From contig JAIXQE010000207.1 of assembly GCA_027485815.1 (NCBI GenBank), positions 1-64,000 on the forward strand: a stretch of DNA of 64,000 bases. The letters run 5' to 3'. Of the stretch, positions 52,238 to 62,047 are shown piece after piece; positions within the stretch are counted from its first letter, which is position 1, and each line of letters opens with the position of its first letter. The DNA is from Opitutaceae bacterium (GTDB lineage: Bacteria > Verrucomicrobiota > Verrucomicrobiia > Opitutales > Opitutaceae). A model generated the notes under the pieces. That model was not told the origin of the DNA. It saw only the letters and a list, made by a program, of their open reading frames with translations, and ran no database searches. The translations under genes and the position numbers were made by a program.

Positions 52238-54196
52238 TCAGTCCTCGGCCTGGAGTGCCGCCACGACGCTGAAGTCCTCCAGCGTCGTGGTGTCGCCGCG
52301 GACCTGCCCGCCGGCGGCGATCTCCTTGAGGATCCGGCGCATGATTTTCCCGCTCCGCGTCTTGGGCAGCGCGGCCGCGAAACGGACCGCATCCGGCTTG
52401 GCCAGCGAGCCGATCTCCTTGCCCACGTGGTTGCGCAGCGTCTCCTTGAGTTCCTCCGTCGCCTCGATCCCGGACTTGAGGGTGACGAAGACGCAGAGCG
52501 CCTGACCCTTCAGCTCGTCGGGGCGGCCCACGGCGGCGGCCTCCGCGACGGACGGGTGGGAAACGAGGGCGCTCTCCACCTCCGCGGTGCCGATGCGGTG
52601 GCCGGAGACGTTCAGGACGTCGTCGATGCGGCCGACGATCCAGAAGTAGCCGTCCTTGTCCTGGCGTGCGCCGTCGCCGGTGAAGTAGACCCCGGGATGG
52701 CCGGGGAACTCGGAGAAGTACTGCCGCTGGTAGCGCTCGTCGTCGCCCCAGAGGGTGCGCAGCATCGAGGGCCAGGGCTGGGTGATCACGAGCTTGCCGC
52801 CGGAGTTCCGGGGCACCTCGCGGCACTTCTCGTCGACGACCTTCGGCACGACGCCGAAGAACGGCCGCGTCCCGGAGCCGGGCTTGGTCGGCGTGACGCC
52901 CGGCAGCGGGGTGATCATGATGGAGCCCGTCTCCGTCTGCCACCAGGTGTCGACAATGGGGCAGCGCTTCTTGCCGATCATCGTGTGGTACCACATCCAG
53001 GCCTCGGGATTGATGGGCTCGCCGACGGAGCCGAGCAGCCGTAGCGAATCGAGCCGGTGCCGGAGCACGTAATTGTCGCCCCAGCGCATGAACGCGCGGA
53101 TCGCGGTCGGCGCGGTGTAGAGGATCGTCAACCCGTGGCGGTCGATCATTTCCCAGAAACGGTCGGGCTCCGGGTGGTTGGGCGCGCCCTCGTAGATGAA
53201 CACGGTCGCGCCGTTGGAGAGCAGGCCGTAGACCACGTAGCTGTGACCGGTGATCCAGCCGATGTCGGCGGAGCAGAAGTAGCGGTCGTTCTCCTTGAGG
53301 TCGAAGACGTAGTGGGAGCTCAGCTTCGCGCCGAGCAGGTAGCCGGCGCTGGTGTGGAGGACGCCCTTGGGCTTCCCGGTGGAACCGCTGGTGTAGAGGA
53401 TGAAGAGCGGATGCTCGGAATCGAACGCCTTGGCCTTGTGCTGATTGGGGGCGCCTGCCCAGGCATCCTTCCACCAGACGTCACGGCCCTCGGTCATCGC
53501 GACCGGGTTGCCGCAGCGCTTCACGACGATGACCGATTGCACCGAGGGCGTGCCCTCGAGCGCCTTGTCGACGTTGGCCTTGAGCTCGATCACCTTGCCC
53601 CGGCGCCAGCCGCCGTCGGCGGTGATCACCAGCTTGGCCTTGCAGTCGTTGATGCGGTCCTTGAGCGACTCCGGGCTGAAGCCGCCGAAGACCACCGTGT
53701 GGACGGCCCCGATCCGGGCGCAGGCCAGCATCGCGATCACCGCCTCCGGGATCATCGGCAGGTAGAGGGCGACGCGGTCGCCGGCGCCGACGCCCATGTT
53801 CTCCAGGATGTGCGCGAGCCGGCAGACGTGGAAGTGCAGCTGCTTGTAGGTGATCGTGCGGACGTCGCCCGGCTCACCCTCGAAGATCAGCGCCGCCTTG
53901 TTCTCCCGGGCCGTGCCCAAGTGCCGGTCGAGGCAATTCTCCGCCACGTTCAGCCGACCGCCCACGAACCACTGGGCGTGCGGAGGATCCCACTTGAGGA
54001 CCTTCCGGTAGGGTTTGCGCCAGACGAGCTGCTCCTTCGCCTGCCGGTCCCAGAATTTTTCTGGGGAGTTGACAGACTCGGCGTAGAGCTTCTTATACCG
54101 AGTCTCGCTCCCAAGGTTCGCTTGGGCTTTGAACTCGGCCGAAGGCCTGAATTTCCGGGACTCCCGGGATACTGAGGTAATCGTCTGGTCTGGCAC
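52238..54196 (-). CDS. acs: acetyl-CoA synthetase (AMP-forming)
   Basis: Activates acetate to acetyl-CoA via acetyl-AMP. The 652-residue product is the normal length. Visible motifs: ACS N-terminal domain [25 protein letters not shown], the phosphate-binding [34 protein letters not shown] with the acetate pocket, [42 protein letters not shown], and Lys617 in [11 protein letters not shown], the site acetylated in other species and essential for the first half-reaction. The start is GTG at 54196. A TACAAT -10-like element lies 11 bases upstream, implying a very short 5' leader. Divergent from rho. It follows that acetate use is likely, but glyoxylate-shunt genes are not visible here. Confidence 0.96.
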   Translation of the reverse strand: MPDQTITSVSRESRKFRPSAEFKAQANLGSETRYKKLYAESVNSPEKFWDRQAKEQLVWRKPYRKVLKWDPPHAQWFVGGRLNVAENCLDRHLGTARENKAALIFEGEPGDVRTITYKQLHFHVCRLAHILENMGVGAGDRVALYLPMIPEAVIAMLACARIGAVHTVVFGGFSPESLKDRINDCKAKLVITADGGWRRGKVIELKANVDKALEGTPSVQSVIVVKRCGNPVAMTEGRDVWWKDAWAGAPNQHKAKAFDSEHPLFILYTSGSTGKPKGVLHTSAGYLLGAKLSSHYVFDLKENDRYFCSADIGWITGHSYVVYGLLSNGATVFIYEGAPNHPEPDRFWEMIDRHGLTILYTAPTAIRAFMRWGDNYVLRHRLDSLRLLGSVGEPINPEAWMWYHTMIGKKRCPIVDTWWQTETGSIMITPLPGVTPTKPGSGTRPFFGVVPKVVDEKCREVPRNSGGKLVITQPWPSMLRTLWGDDERYQRQYFSEFPGHPGVYFTGDGARQDKDGYFWIVGRIDDVLNVSGHRIGTAEVESALVSHPSVAEAAAVGRPDELKGQALCVFVTLKSGIEATEELKETLRNHVGKEIGSLAKPDAVRFAAALPKTRSGKIMRRILKEIAAGGQVRGDTTTLEDFSVVAALQAED

Positions 54197-54207
54197 GTGC
54201 GTGTCGG

Positions 54208-54213
54208 ATTGTA
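54208..54213 (-). promoter_or_regulatory. possible -10 element of acs
   Basis: Minus-strand TACAAT (one mismatch to TATAAT) ends 11 bases before the acs GTG start, so transcription would begin about five bases ahead of the start codon. I found no convincing -35 at 16-18 bases. The opposite direction has a T6 run (54237 onwards) but no obvious rho promoter. Confidence 0.35.
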
Positions 54214-54298
54214 GGGTTTAAGGGACGCCGAACGCGTTTTTTATCCCGACCGAAGTTTCGAGCGTCAAGCCCGGGCCCTGAGCCGCCACTTCCCCGTC

Positions 54299-55504
54299 AT
54301 GGATCAATCGCCTCCGTCCGCCACCCCCGGCCTCCCACCCGCCGCTCCCGCCGCCTCCGCCGCACCCGCCCCGGGCGCCCCGCCGGAAAACACCATCCGC
54401 GTCGAGGGCGTGCTCGACATCGACCTGCAACGCGGTGGCAACGGCCAGCTGATCGACCTGACGCGCGGCTGCAAACGGCGCCCCACCGACACCTTCGTGC
54501 CCAAGGAGCTGATCCGCCGCTTCAAGCTCCGCGCCGGCTCGATGGTCGGGGGGACCGCCTTTCCGCCCGACGGCCGCTTTCCCAACCCCAAGATGCGGTT
54601 CATCGAGACGGTGGATGGCGTCCCGCTGGAGGACCGCCGCGCCCGCTTCGAGTTCACCACGCTGACGACCATCTCCCCAAACCAGCACCTGCGCATGGAG
54701 ATGAAGGACGGACGCCTCACCACCCGCGCCGTCGACCTCTTCTGCCCCATCGGCAAGGGCACCCGCGGCCTCATCGTGGCCCCGCCCCGGACCGGCAAGA
54801 CCACGCTGCTGCGCGACATGGCGCTGGGCGTGCTGGAGAACAACCCGGAGTGCCACGTGATGATTCTGCTCGTGGACGAACGCCCCGAGGAGGTCACCGA
54901 CTTCCGCCGCAGCGTGCCCGCCGCCGAGATCTGGGCGTCCTCCAACGACGAGCAGATCGAGAACCACATCCGCATCGGCGAGCTGTGCATCGAGCGGGCG
55001 AAGCGCCTCGTCGAGGCCGGTCGCGACGTCGTGCTCTTCGTCGATTCGATCACCCGCCTCTCCCGCGCGCACAACACCGCCCGCAACTCGGGCCGCACCG
55101 GCTCCGGCGGCCTCGACGTCCGCGCCCTGGAAAAGCCGCGCCAGCTGTTCGCCACCGCGCGCCGCACCGAGGAGGCCGGTTCCCTCACCATCATCGCCAG
55201 CGTGCTCGTCGAGACTGGGAGCCGGATGGACGACGTGATCTTCCAGGAGTTCAAGGGCACGGGCAACATGGAGCTGGTGCTCGACCGCAAGTGCGCCGAG
55301 ATGCGCCTCTGGCCGGCGATCAACATCGGCGCCAGCGGCACCCGCAAGGAGGAGCTGCTGATCGACGCCAAGACCCTCGAGGGCATCCATTTCTTCCGCC
55401 GCGCGCTCGTCGCGCAGAAGATCGAGGAGGCCACCGACACGATGATCGCCCGACTCTCCAAGACGAAGACCAACGCCGAGTTCCTCAAGCTGATCGCCCG
55501 CTGA
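54299..55504 (+). CDS. rho: transcription termination factor Rho
   Basis: A hexameric RNA helicase that terminates transcription. The 401-residue product has a Pro/Ala-rich start (about 1-33) and an RNA-binding cold-shock-like domain in a diverged form (about 34-130, TIRVEGVLDIDLQRGGNGQLIDL). The motor domain follows: Walker A LIVAPPRTGKTTLLRDMA near residue 160, MILLVDERPEEVTDFRRSV, the Walker B region DVVLFVDSITRLSRAHN near 240, the R-loop region ARRTEEAGSLTIIASVLVETGSRMDDVIF, and MELVLDRKCAEMRLWPAINI. The N-terminal helical Rho_N subdomain is missing or too diverged to see; the total is still near the E. coli length (419). ATG at 54299. Divergent from acs (102-base gap); the 55601 gene follows after 96 bases. 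Confidence 0.95.
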   Translation: MDQSPPSATPGLPPAAPAASAAPAPGAPPENTIRVEGVLDIDLQRGGNGQLIDLTRGCKRRPTDTFVPKELIRRFKLRAGSMVGGTAFPPDGRFPNPKMRFIETVDGVPLEDRRARFEFTTLTTISPNQHLRMEMKDGRLTTRAVDLFCPIGKGTRGLIVAPPRTGKTTLLRDMALGVLENNPECHVMILLVDERPEEVTDFRRSVPAAEIWASSNDEQIENHIRIGELCIERAKRLVEAGRDVVLFVDSITRLSRAHNTARNSGRTGSGGLDVRALEKPRQLFATARRTEEAGSLTIIASVLVETGSRMDDVIFQEFKGTGNMELVLDRKCAEMRLWPAINIGASGTRKEELLIDAKTLEGIHFFRRALVAQKIEEATDTMIARLSKTKTNAEFLKLIAR

Positions 55505-55600
55505 GCGCGGTCCGAATTACCGCTTGCTCCGCCCCGCTTGTTGAAATTTACCCTTTCCCCTTCCTCCGCCGACTGATTCCCGCGACCCGACCCACCACGC

Positions 55601-57361
55601 ATGCATAGTTTTTCCGAGCAGTGTCTCGACATGGCCCGTTCGATGCTGGGCCACAACCTCGACTCCATCCAGCCCGACGGCACCATCCTGCCCGCGCACC
55701 AGGAGCAGTCCCGTCCGGATGAACCGGGACACGTCGCCTTCGCCCTCGGCGAATTCTACCGGGCGACGGGCGAGACCACGCTCAAGGGCCACGATCTCGT
55801 CGACCTGGCCGCCCGCTGCATCACCGCGCAGATGTTCACCGAGCCCGCCGCCGAGAACGGCCTCGCGTACGCGGCCCTCGGCCTGCTCGCCTTCGGACCC
55901 TCCAAGGAGCGCAACCCCGTCTGGGAGCGCCTGGTCGAGGAGACCCAGCAGCGCATCGACAAGTCCCTGCTGCACCGCAGCGACTACGACAACCACTGGC
56001 AGGCCTTCAACATCGCCAAGGCGGTCGCCCGCTTCAGCCTCGGGCTCTCCAAGAAGGACGAGACCTCGCGCCTGATCGAGCGGATGTGCGACCGCATCGG
56101 CCAGACGAGCTCAAACGGGTTCTTCGACGACTCGACCGAGGGGCTCGGCGGCAACTTCAACCTCTACGGGGTGATGGCGTTCGTCTTCATCCGCTCCGCG
56201 CTGCAGCTCCACGCCAACAGCGGCGTCCGCGACCGCAAGCTGCCGACCCTCCGCACCTACGCGGAGAAATACATCAAGATGATGCCCGACCTCGTCCGCC
56301 AGGACGGCCTCGGGTGGGCCTTCGGCCGCGCCGCCGGCGCGTACGGCCAGATGCACTGCATCAGCCTGATCCTGCAGGGACTCCGGGACGGCTGGATCGC
56401 CGACGACCAGAAGGTGAAGTACTACGACATCCTCCGCCGGCTGTTCATGTTCTTCTACGAGACCTATCTCGATCAGGAACACGGCTTCCTCGACCTGCGG
56501 GACGACGAGCGTACCGCCTACGGCCAGCACACCACGCGGATGGCGAACTTCGACGCCGCCCGCTACCTCTGCCAGTGCTCCCGCCTCGCGAAGACGGTCC
56601 AGATGCCGCCCGGCGCCCCCAAGGTGGAGCCCGCCCGCACCTCCGGCCGCTTCGTCATCTTCGACAAGTCGAACCGCAAGGAGCAGGGCCTCTTCCTCTA
56701 CCGCGACGCCGACTCCGGCCTGCACCTGCAGATCCCGCTGGTCAGCTCCGGTTCCACCCTCACCAGCGACTCGCTCGCCTTCCCGCACGCGCCCGGGATC
56801 TTCGACTGGCCGAACAACGTCTACTGCCCGATTCTGCTGCCCGAGCTGACCTTCGGCGACCAGGTGACGCTCCCGGCCTTCTACGGCAAGAACTGCGTCA
56901 CGGGCCTCGGCCTGCGCAACAGCTTCTTCTTCCGCTACGACCAGCCCGAGCTGATCAACACGCGCGAGGAGTTCGTGCGCGGACTCGGCGGCGTGAAGGT
57001 CAACTGGACCTTCTCCGGAAACAAGATCGGCTGCGAGTTCGCCTACACCGTCCGGCAGCAGGTGACGCTCGACAAGTTCCGCTACGTGCTCGCGATCGCC
57101 GCGCCCCACTCCCGCTACCGGGCGACGGGGACCATCACGCTCGGCGCGCAGGGTCACCGCTGCAGCGTCGCCAAGGACGACTTCCAGGCCACCTGGCGCG
57201 AGACGGAGGTCGTGAGCGCCGACCCGGCCTACCGCACTAACTACGGCAAGATCCATTACCTCCAGTCGCTGGTCCGCGACCACCCGCTCGTCATGCGGCC
57301 GGGGCAGGTCTACCGGTTGGCGGTCAACTTCGAGCCGGACGTCGCGCGCGTCGACGCCTGA
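55601..57361 (+). CDS. conserved hypothetical protein, possible (alpha/alpha)-barrel plus beta-sandwich
   Basis: A 586-residue protein of unknown function. There is no signal peptide or membrane segment, so it is probably cytoplasmic. The first about 350 residues are alpha-helical with repeated pairs of helices ([74 protein letters not shown]). This resembles the helical toroids of polysaccharide lyases or glycosidases. Residues about 380-586 are beta-rich ([32 protein letters not shown]), as in the sandwich domains that follow such barrels. I cannot identify catalytic residues. Start ATG at 55601 ([13 protein letters not shown]); the leader region is unusually AT-rich (TTGAAATTTACC near 55549). 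It precedes hisF by 35 bases and may share a transcript. Whether it acts on a glycan is a guess. Confidence 0.78.
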   Translation: MHSFSEQCLDMARSMLGHNLDSIQPDGTILPAHQEQSRPDEPGHVAFALGEFYRATGETTLKGHDLVDLAARCITAQMFTEPAAENGLAYAALGLLAFGPSKERNPVWERLVEETQQRIDKSLLHRSDYDNHWQAFNIAKAVARFSLGLSKKDETSRLIERMCDRIGQTSSNGFFDDSTEGLGGNFNLYGVMAFVFIRSALQLHANSGVRDRKLPTLRTYAEKYIKMMPDLVRQDGLGWAFGRAAGAYGQMHCISLILQGLRDGWIADDQKVKYYDILRRLFMFFYETYLDQEHGFLDLRDDERTAYGQHTTRMANFDAARYLCQCSRLAKTVQMPPGAPKVEPARTSGRFVIFDKSNRKEQGLFLYRDADSGLHLQIPLVSSGSTLTSDSLAFPHAPGIFDWPNNVYCPILLPELTFGDQVTLPAFYGKNCVTGLGLRNSFFFRYDQPELINTREEFVRGLGGVKVNWTFSGNKIGCEFAYTVRQQVTLDKFRYVLAIAAPHSRYRATGTITLGAQGHRCSVAKDDFQATWRETEVVSADPAYRTNYGKIHYLQSLVRDHPLVMRPGQVYRLAVNFEPDVARVDA

Positions 57362-57396
57362 GGCGCCCCGCGGGCGCACGTCTCCCTCCCCTGCCG

Positions 57397-58158
57397 ATGC
57401 TCTCCCGGCGCATCATCCCCTGCCTGGACGTCAACGCCGGTCGCGTCGTCAAGGGCGTGAAGTTCCAGGAACTCCGGGACGCGGGCGACCCCGTGCAGTG
57501 CGCGCGGGCCTACGATCGGCAGGGCGCGGATGAACTCGTGTTCCTCGACATCACCGCCTCGAGCGACGACCGCGGCATCATGCGGGAGGTCGTGGCGGCG
57601 ACCGCGGAGCAATGCTTCATGCCCCTCACGGTGGGCGGCGGCCTGCGGCAGGTGAGCGACATCGAGGCGATGCTGCGGAGCGGGGCGGACAAGGTCTCGC
57701 TCAACACGGCCGCGATCCGGGAGCCGCGCCTCGTCCGGGAGGCGGCCGACCGCTTCGGGGCCCAGTGCATCGTCGTGGCCATCGACGCGAAGCGGGAGCC
57801 GGACGGCCGCTCCTGGCGGGTCTACACCCACGGGGGCCGGAACGCGACGGCGCTCGACGCCGTCACGTGGGCCCGCGAGGCGGTAGCCCTCGGCGCGGGG
57901 GAGATCCTGCTCACGAGCATGGACGCCGACGGCACACAGGCGGGCTACGACTGCGCCCTCACCCGCGCGGTGAGCGACGCGGTGCCGGTGCCGGTGATCG
58001 CCAGCGGCGGCGCGGGGACGATGGCCCATTTCGCGGAAGTGCTCGAGCAGGGCCGCGCCAGCGCGGTGCTGGCGGCGAGCCTGTTCCACTTCGGCACCTT
58101 CACCATTCCACAGGTGAAGGATTACCTGGCGCTGCAGGGCCTGCCGGTCCGCCGCTAA
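57397..58158 (+). CDS. hisF: imidazole glycerol phosphate synthase cyclase subunit
   Basis: Produces imidazole glycerol phosphate and AICAR in histidine synthesis from PRFAR and ammonia delivered by HisH. A TIM barrel of 253 residues. Starts [22 protein letters not shown] with catalytic Asp11; [28 protein letters not shown] (phosphate site), [14 protein letters not shown] with the second catalytic Asp, [39 protein letters not shown] and [17 protein letters not shown] complete the pattern. Length and motif order match HisF. The stop overlaps the convergent hypothetical gene by four bases. No other his genes are visible, so the pathway is scattered like trpF and the hem genes. Confidence 0.96.
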   Translation: MLSRRIIPCLDVNAGRVVKGVKFQELRDAGDPVQCARAYDRQGADELVFLDITASSDDRGIMREVVAATAEQCFMPLTVGGGLRQVSDIEAMLRSGADKVSLNTAAIREPRLVREAADRFGAQCIVVAIDAKREPDGRSWRVYTHGGRNATALDAVTWAREAVALGAGEILLTSMDADGTQAGYDCALTRAVSDAVPVPVIASGGAGTMAHFAEVLEQGRASAVLAASLFHFGTFTIPQVKDYLALQGLPVRR

Positions 58159-58715
58159 CCCGCAGCCGGCGTCGGGGTTGGAGCCGGAGCTTCCGGAACC
58201 GCGGGTGCCGGGGGCTTGGGCGCGCCGACGAGCACGCTGAGCTGTTCCTGGACGGCGACGAAGAACTCGGCGGTAAGCTCGCCGGCCGGCACCTCGAAGA
58301 CCGCCTTGGAACGGGCGTGCTCGTAGCGGAGGCGGAGTCCGTCCGCCGACCGGCCCCGGGGCCGCAGCACCTTCTTACGCTCGAGCATCAGCGCGAGGAA
58401 CTGCAGCAGCCGCGTGTTTTCGGCCGTGGGTTCGGTGGTCGGATCCGCGAGGGTCACAAAAAGGCTCTCCGCGGTGAGCTTGAGGGCGCGGTCGGGGTTC
58501 TCCCCGGCCCGTCGCGGCCGGAACGCCTGCACCCAGCGGCAGGCGACCCGCCCGGGCGCGGTGAAGGCGCCAAGGTGCTGCTCCAGCACGTCGCACCGCA
58601 CGATCTCCAAGGTCGGTCCGACCTGGACGAGGTGGCTCGCCACGCGGGCACCCGCCGCAAAGGGTTCTCCCGAGACCTGACAGGTGGTGGCGACGGGCTG
58701 CAGGGATAGCTCCAT
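58155..58715 (-). CDS. conserved hypothetical protein with N-terminal Cys motif
   Basis: A 186-residue protein with no signal or membrane segment. The first part has a [20 protein letters not shown] motif, which could bind a metal, and a further Cys in [11 protein letters not shown] and [10 protein letters not shown], though the ligands are not of a classical zinc-ribbon spacing. The middle is helical ([19 protein letters not shown]) and is followed by a beta-rich segment [25 protein letters not shown]. The end is a low-complexity Pro/Ala tail ([19 protein letters not shown]). From memory the layout resembles a family of uncharacterised proteins shared across the PVC group; no function is known to me. 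It ends four bases inside hisF on the opposite strand. Confidence 0.7.
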   Translation of the reverse strand: MELSLQPVATTCQVSGEPFAAGARVASHLVQVGPTLEIVRCDVLEQHLGAFTAPGRVACRWVQAFRPRRAGENPDRALKLTAESLFVTLADPTTEPTAENTRLLQFLALMLERKKVLRPRGRSADGLRLRYEHARSKAVFEVPAGELTAEFFVAVQEQLSVLVGAPKPPAPAVPEAPAPTPTPAAG

Positions 58716-58824
58716 AAGCTGGCCAAGGACTAGGGACGCCGCCGCCGGAGGCTAGCCCGAAGATGGCGACCGGACGCAGAAAAACATTCCCACGCCCGGC
58801 GGGGCCCGCCAACGTCCGCCGATC

Positions 58825-59418
58825 GTGGCCGCGGCGCCTTCCTCCCCCTCCGACCTTCTGCTTCTCGCGGTCGACCTGCAGCCGGGACTCCTTGGCGTGA
58901 TCGATCCGGCGGGGGTCCTGGCGCGCGATTGCGGGTTCGCCCTCACCGCCGCCGCCGGGCTCGGAGTTCCCGTCGCGTTCACCGAGCAGGTGCCGGCGAA
59001 ACTCGGCGCCACCCCGGCAGATCTCCGCGCCGCCGCCCCGGCCGCCCCGGTCTGGGCCAAGGAGAGCTTTTCCGCGCTGGGGGACGAAGCGGTACGTGCC
59101 GCGCTCCTCGGCCCGGGTGGTCCCCGCCACCTGCTGCTCGCCGGCATCGAGACCCCCATCTGCGTCTACCAGACCGCGATTGCGGCGCTGCGCGCGGACC
59201 TGGAGGTCACGATCCTCACCGATTGCGTGGGCGCGCGCCGGCCCGCGGACGCCTCCGCCGCGCTCGGAGCGCTGGCGCGTCTGGGTTGCCACCTCCTCCC
59301 GGCCGAGACCGTGTTTTACGCCCTGGCGCAAGACGCCCGTCACCCGTTCTTCCGGGGGTTGACCGCGCTCGTCAAGGCGCGCGCCGGCGATCACGGATCC
59401 CCGCGGCCGAACTTATGA
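58825..59418 (+). CDS. isochorismatase-like cysteine hydrolase
   Basis: A 197-residue member of the isochorismatase-like fold, related to YcaC and nicotinamidase-like hydrolases. The catalytic triad is visible: Asp in LLAVDLQPGLLG, Lys in VWAKESFSAL, and the nucleophile Cys in GIETPICVYQTAIAALR. Expected neighbours of the Cys (cis-peptide Glu-Thr) are present as ETPIC. The rest (LTDCVGARRPADASAALGALARLGCHLLPAETVFYAL) matches YcaC-like proteins, whose substrates are mostly unknown. The start is GTG at 58825. Its TGA stop overlaps the next ATG as ATGA, so it is translationally coupled to the OB-HD exonuclease gene. Substrate unknown; the coupling may be by position only. Confidence 0.82.
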   Translation: MAAAPSSPSDLLLLAVDLQPGLLGVIDPAGVLARDCGFALTAAAGLGVPVAFTEQVPAKLGATPADLRAAAPAAPVWAKESFSALGDEAVRAALLGPGGPRHLLLAGIETPICVYQTAIAALRADLEVTILTDCVGARRPADASAALGALARLGCHLLPAETVFYALAQDARHPFFRGLTALVKARAGDHGSPRPNL

Positions 59419-60434
59419 GCAACGCCTCCCCCACCACGCTGGTCCGTGAGCTCAAGGCGCTGGGCGCCGAGGCGAGCGGCCGCGCCTTCTCCGCGGTGCT
59501 GGTCGTGAAGAAGGCCGCGCTCAAGACGGCCAGCAACGGCAACGGCTTCCTGAGCGCCGAACTCGGCGACCGCACCGGCTCGTTCAGCTGCACCGTGTTC
59601 GGGGACAGCCCGGCCTTCGAGGCCCTGCGCGCCGCGGGCGAAGGCGGCGTGGTGCGGATCGAAGCGAAAATCGACTACTATCAGGGCCGGCTCTCGCCGC
59701 GACTGCAGCAGGTGGAGGCCCTCGGCGAGGAGGAACTAGGCGCCCCGGGCGTCATCGACAATCTGGTCGAGTTGGCCCCCGAGGATCCGCAGGCGCTCTG
59801 GGCGGAGCTCGAAGCGTGCATCGCCGCGCTCCGCCACGAGGACCTGCGGGCCGCCGTGCGCGGGGTCTTCGAGGAGATCGGCGCCACGTTCCGCTGGTCG
59901 CCGGCGGCCGTCGCGATGCACCACGCCTACCGGCACGGATTGCTCGAGCACACCGTGCGGATGGCCCGGGCCTGCCGCGCGCTCCTGCCCCTTTATCCCG
60001 AGGTGGACGCCGACCTCGCCCTCGCCGGCATCCTCCTGCACGACACCGGCAAGGCAATCGAGTACGAGGGTTCCCTCGCCACGCGCCGAAGCCGCCGGGG
60101 CATCCTGCAGGGGCACGTGGTCCTCGGGTACCAACTCGCCCGGAAGCACGGGATGAAGGCGCGGCTGGACCCGGACCGCCTGGAGCGCCTCGAGCACATC
60201 ATCCTTTCCCACCAGGGCGAACCCGAGTGGGGGGCGGCGGTTTACGCGGCCACCCCCGAGGCCGTCTTCGTGTCGATGATCGACAATCTCGATGCCCGCA
60301 TGGGGATGGTCCAGCGCGCCCTGCGCCAGGCCGCCCCCGGAGAGGAGTTCTCCGAGCGGCTCCCCGGCCTCAGCTCCGCGCTGCTCACCAAGCCCCTCCC
60401 CGCCCCCGCCAGCCCCGCCAACCCGCCCGCCTGA
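59415..60434 (+). CDS. OB-fold and HD-domain 3'-5' exoribonuclease (YhaM-like)
   Basis: A 339-residue protein resembling YhaM, a 3'-5' exonuclease of RNA and single-stranded DNA. The N-terminal part (about 1-110) is an OB-fold with FSAVLVVKKAALKTASNGNGFLSAELGDRTGSFSCTVFGD. The HD domain (about 150-310) shows HHAYRHGLLEHTVRMARACRALLP with the first metal His, LALAGILLHDTGKAIEYEG with the HD pair, and LEHIILSHQGEPEWGAAVYAATPEAVFVSMIDNLDARMG with the further His and Asp. The order OB then HD and the extent match YhaM (about 314). A Pro/Ala tail ends it. The ATG at 59415 overlaps the isochorismatase-like gene stop. The track start lies upstream inside that gene. Confidence 0.83.
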   Translation: MSNASPTTLVRELKALGAEASGRAFSAVLVVKKAALKTASNGNGFLSAELGDRTGSFSCTVFGDSPAFEALRAAGEGGVVRIEAKIDYYQGRLSPRLQQVEALGEEELGAPGVIDNLVELAPEDPQALWAELEACIAALRHEDLRAAVRGVFEEIGATFRWSPAAVAMHHAYRHGLLEHTVRMARACRALLPLYPEVDADLALAGILLHDTGKAIEYEGSLATRRSRRGILQGHVVLGYQLARKHGMKARLDPDRLERLEHIILSHQGEPEWGAAVYAATPEAVFVSMIDNLDARMGMVQRALRQAAPGEEFSERLPGLSSALLTKPLPAPASPANPPA

Positions 60435-60453
60435 AGCTCCGCCCTTTTTCCCG

Positions 60454-62031
60454 ATGCGCCTCCCCACCCTGCTCCTCCCCCTGTGGCTAGCCGCCATCGC
60501 GTCCGCCGCGCCGGCCGGCCGGCCGAACATCCTGTTCATCTTTTCCGACGACCACGCCCGCCACGCGATCGGCGCCTACGGCTCGAAGGTGAACCAGACA
60601 CCCCACCTCGACCGCCTCGCGCGGGAGGGGACCCGCTTCGAGCACTGCTTCGTCACCAACTCGATCTGCACGCCCAGCCGCGCGGTCGTCCTGACCGGCA
60701 AGTACTCCCACGCGAACGGCGTGCCAGTGTTCAACGTCTTCGACGGCGCCCAGCCGCACGTCGCGCGGACGCTGCAGGCCGCCGGCTACCACACGGGGAT
60801 GATCGGCAAGTGGCACCTGGGCAGCATGCCGACTGGCTTCGATCGCTGGATCATTCTACCCGGCCAAGGCCTGTACCATAACCCGGACTTCCTCACCCCT
60901 CACGGCCGGCTGACGTTGCCGGGCCACGTCTCGCCGCTGACGACCCGCCTCGGGATCGAGTTCCTCGAGACGCGCCCGAAGGACCGGCCGTTTTTCCTGA
61001 TGCTGCACCACAAGGCGCCGCACCGCGCCTGGGAACCCGACGCCGCCAACAAGGCCCGCTTCCGCGACCGCGTCATCCCCGAGCCCGAGACGCTGTGGGA
61101 CGACTACGCGACCCGGCCGGCGGCGCTGCCGGAGAACCGGCAGACGGTCGCCCATGACCTCACCCGTCGGGACCTGAAGCTCGAGCCGCCCGCCGACCTT
61201 GCGCCCGGGCCCGCGCGCCAGCAGTGGCTGAACGTGAAGCCCACCGAGGTGGAAGTCACCCTGGCCGACGGCAGCCGCAAGACCCTGACCGGCAAGGAAC
61301 TCGTGCGCTGGAAGTACCAGCGGTACATGCAGGACTACCTCGCGTGCGTGCAGGACGTCGACGACAGCATCGGCGAGGTGCTCGACTACCTCGACCGGAC
61401 CGGCCTCGCCCGGGACACCATCGTGATCTATTCCGCCGACAACGGCTGGTACCTCGGCGACCTCGGGATGTACGACAAGCGCTTCATGTACGAGCCGGGC
61501 TTCCACATTCCGCTGCTGGTGCGCGGGCCCGGCGTGAAGGCTGGCGCCGTGACCACGCGCTTCGCCCTGAACGCGGATTTCGCACCGACCTTCCTGGAGC
61601 TGGCGGGGCTGCCCGTCCCCACGGAAATGCACGGACGTTCCCTCGCCCCCATCCTGCGCGGGGCGGAGCCGACCGATTGGCGGACCTCCGTTTATTACCG
61701 CTATTACCATGACCCTGGCCACCACAACACCCGGGCGCACTACGGCGTGCGCACCGCGACCCACAAGCTGATCCATTACTGGAAAAAGGACGCCTGGGAG
61801 CTGTTCGACCTGACCCGTGATCCCAATGAGCAGCGCAATCTCGCCGGCGATCCCGCCCACGCGGGCCGGCTTGCGGACCTGCGCGCCGAGATCACGCGGC
61901 TGCAGCGGCAGTTGGGCGACACGGGGCAATTCGCGAACGAGATCCCCCGCGACGGCGTGGACGCGCCGGTGAACGTTCCCCGCCTCGGCGAGAAGGACGT
62001 GCGCGGCGCGATCGCCCTCTCCCTCCCCTGA
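60454..62031 (+). CDS. sulfatase, canonical formylglycine motif
   Basis: An exported S1-family sulfatase of 525 residues (signal peptide about 1-19). Metal-binding SDDHARHAIGAYGS near the start, the formylglycine motif C72-T-P-S-R76 in NSICTPSRAVVLTGKYSHANG, and VIYSADNGWYLGDLGMYDKRFMYEPGFHIPLLVRGPG (metal Asp/Asn and Lys) near residue 330. Family ending AHYGVRTATHKLIHYWKKDAWELFDLTRDPNEQRN is usual for the heparan/mucin-type sulfatases. The Cys-type motif means maturation depends on a formylglycine-generating enzyme, not seen in the window. Starts at ATG 60454; the longer track ORF overlaps the preceding gene. It is separate from the main sulfatase operon and has no TonB receptor of its own nearby. 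Confidence 0.92.
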   Translation: MRLPTLLLPLWLAAIASAAPAGRPNILFIFSDDHARHAIGAYGSKVNQTPHLDRLAREGTRFEHCFVTNSICTPSRAVVLTGKYSHANGVPVFNVFDGAQPHVARTLQAAGYHTGMIGKWHLGSMPTGFDRWIILPGQGLYHNPDFLTPHGRLTLPGHVSPLTTRLGIEFLETRPKDRPFFLMLHHKAPHRAWEPDAANKARFRDRVIPEPETLWDDYATRPAALPENRQTVAHDLTRRDLKLEPPADLAPGPARQQWLNVKPTEVEVTLADGSRKTLTGKELVRWKYQRYMQDYLACVQDVDDSIGEVLDYLDRTGLARDTIVIYSADNGWYLGDLGMYDKRFMYEPGFHIPLLVRGPGVKAGAVTTRFALNADFAPTFLELAGLPVPTEMHGRSLAPILRGAEPTDWRTSVYYRYYHDPGHHNTRAHYGVRTATHKLIHYWKKDAWELFDLTRDPNEQRNLAGDPAHAGRLADLRAEITRLQRQLGDTGQFANEIPRDGVDAPVNVPRLGEKDVRGAIALSLP

Positions 62032-62047
62032 ACGACACCCGCCGGGA

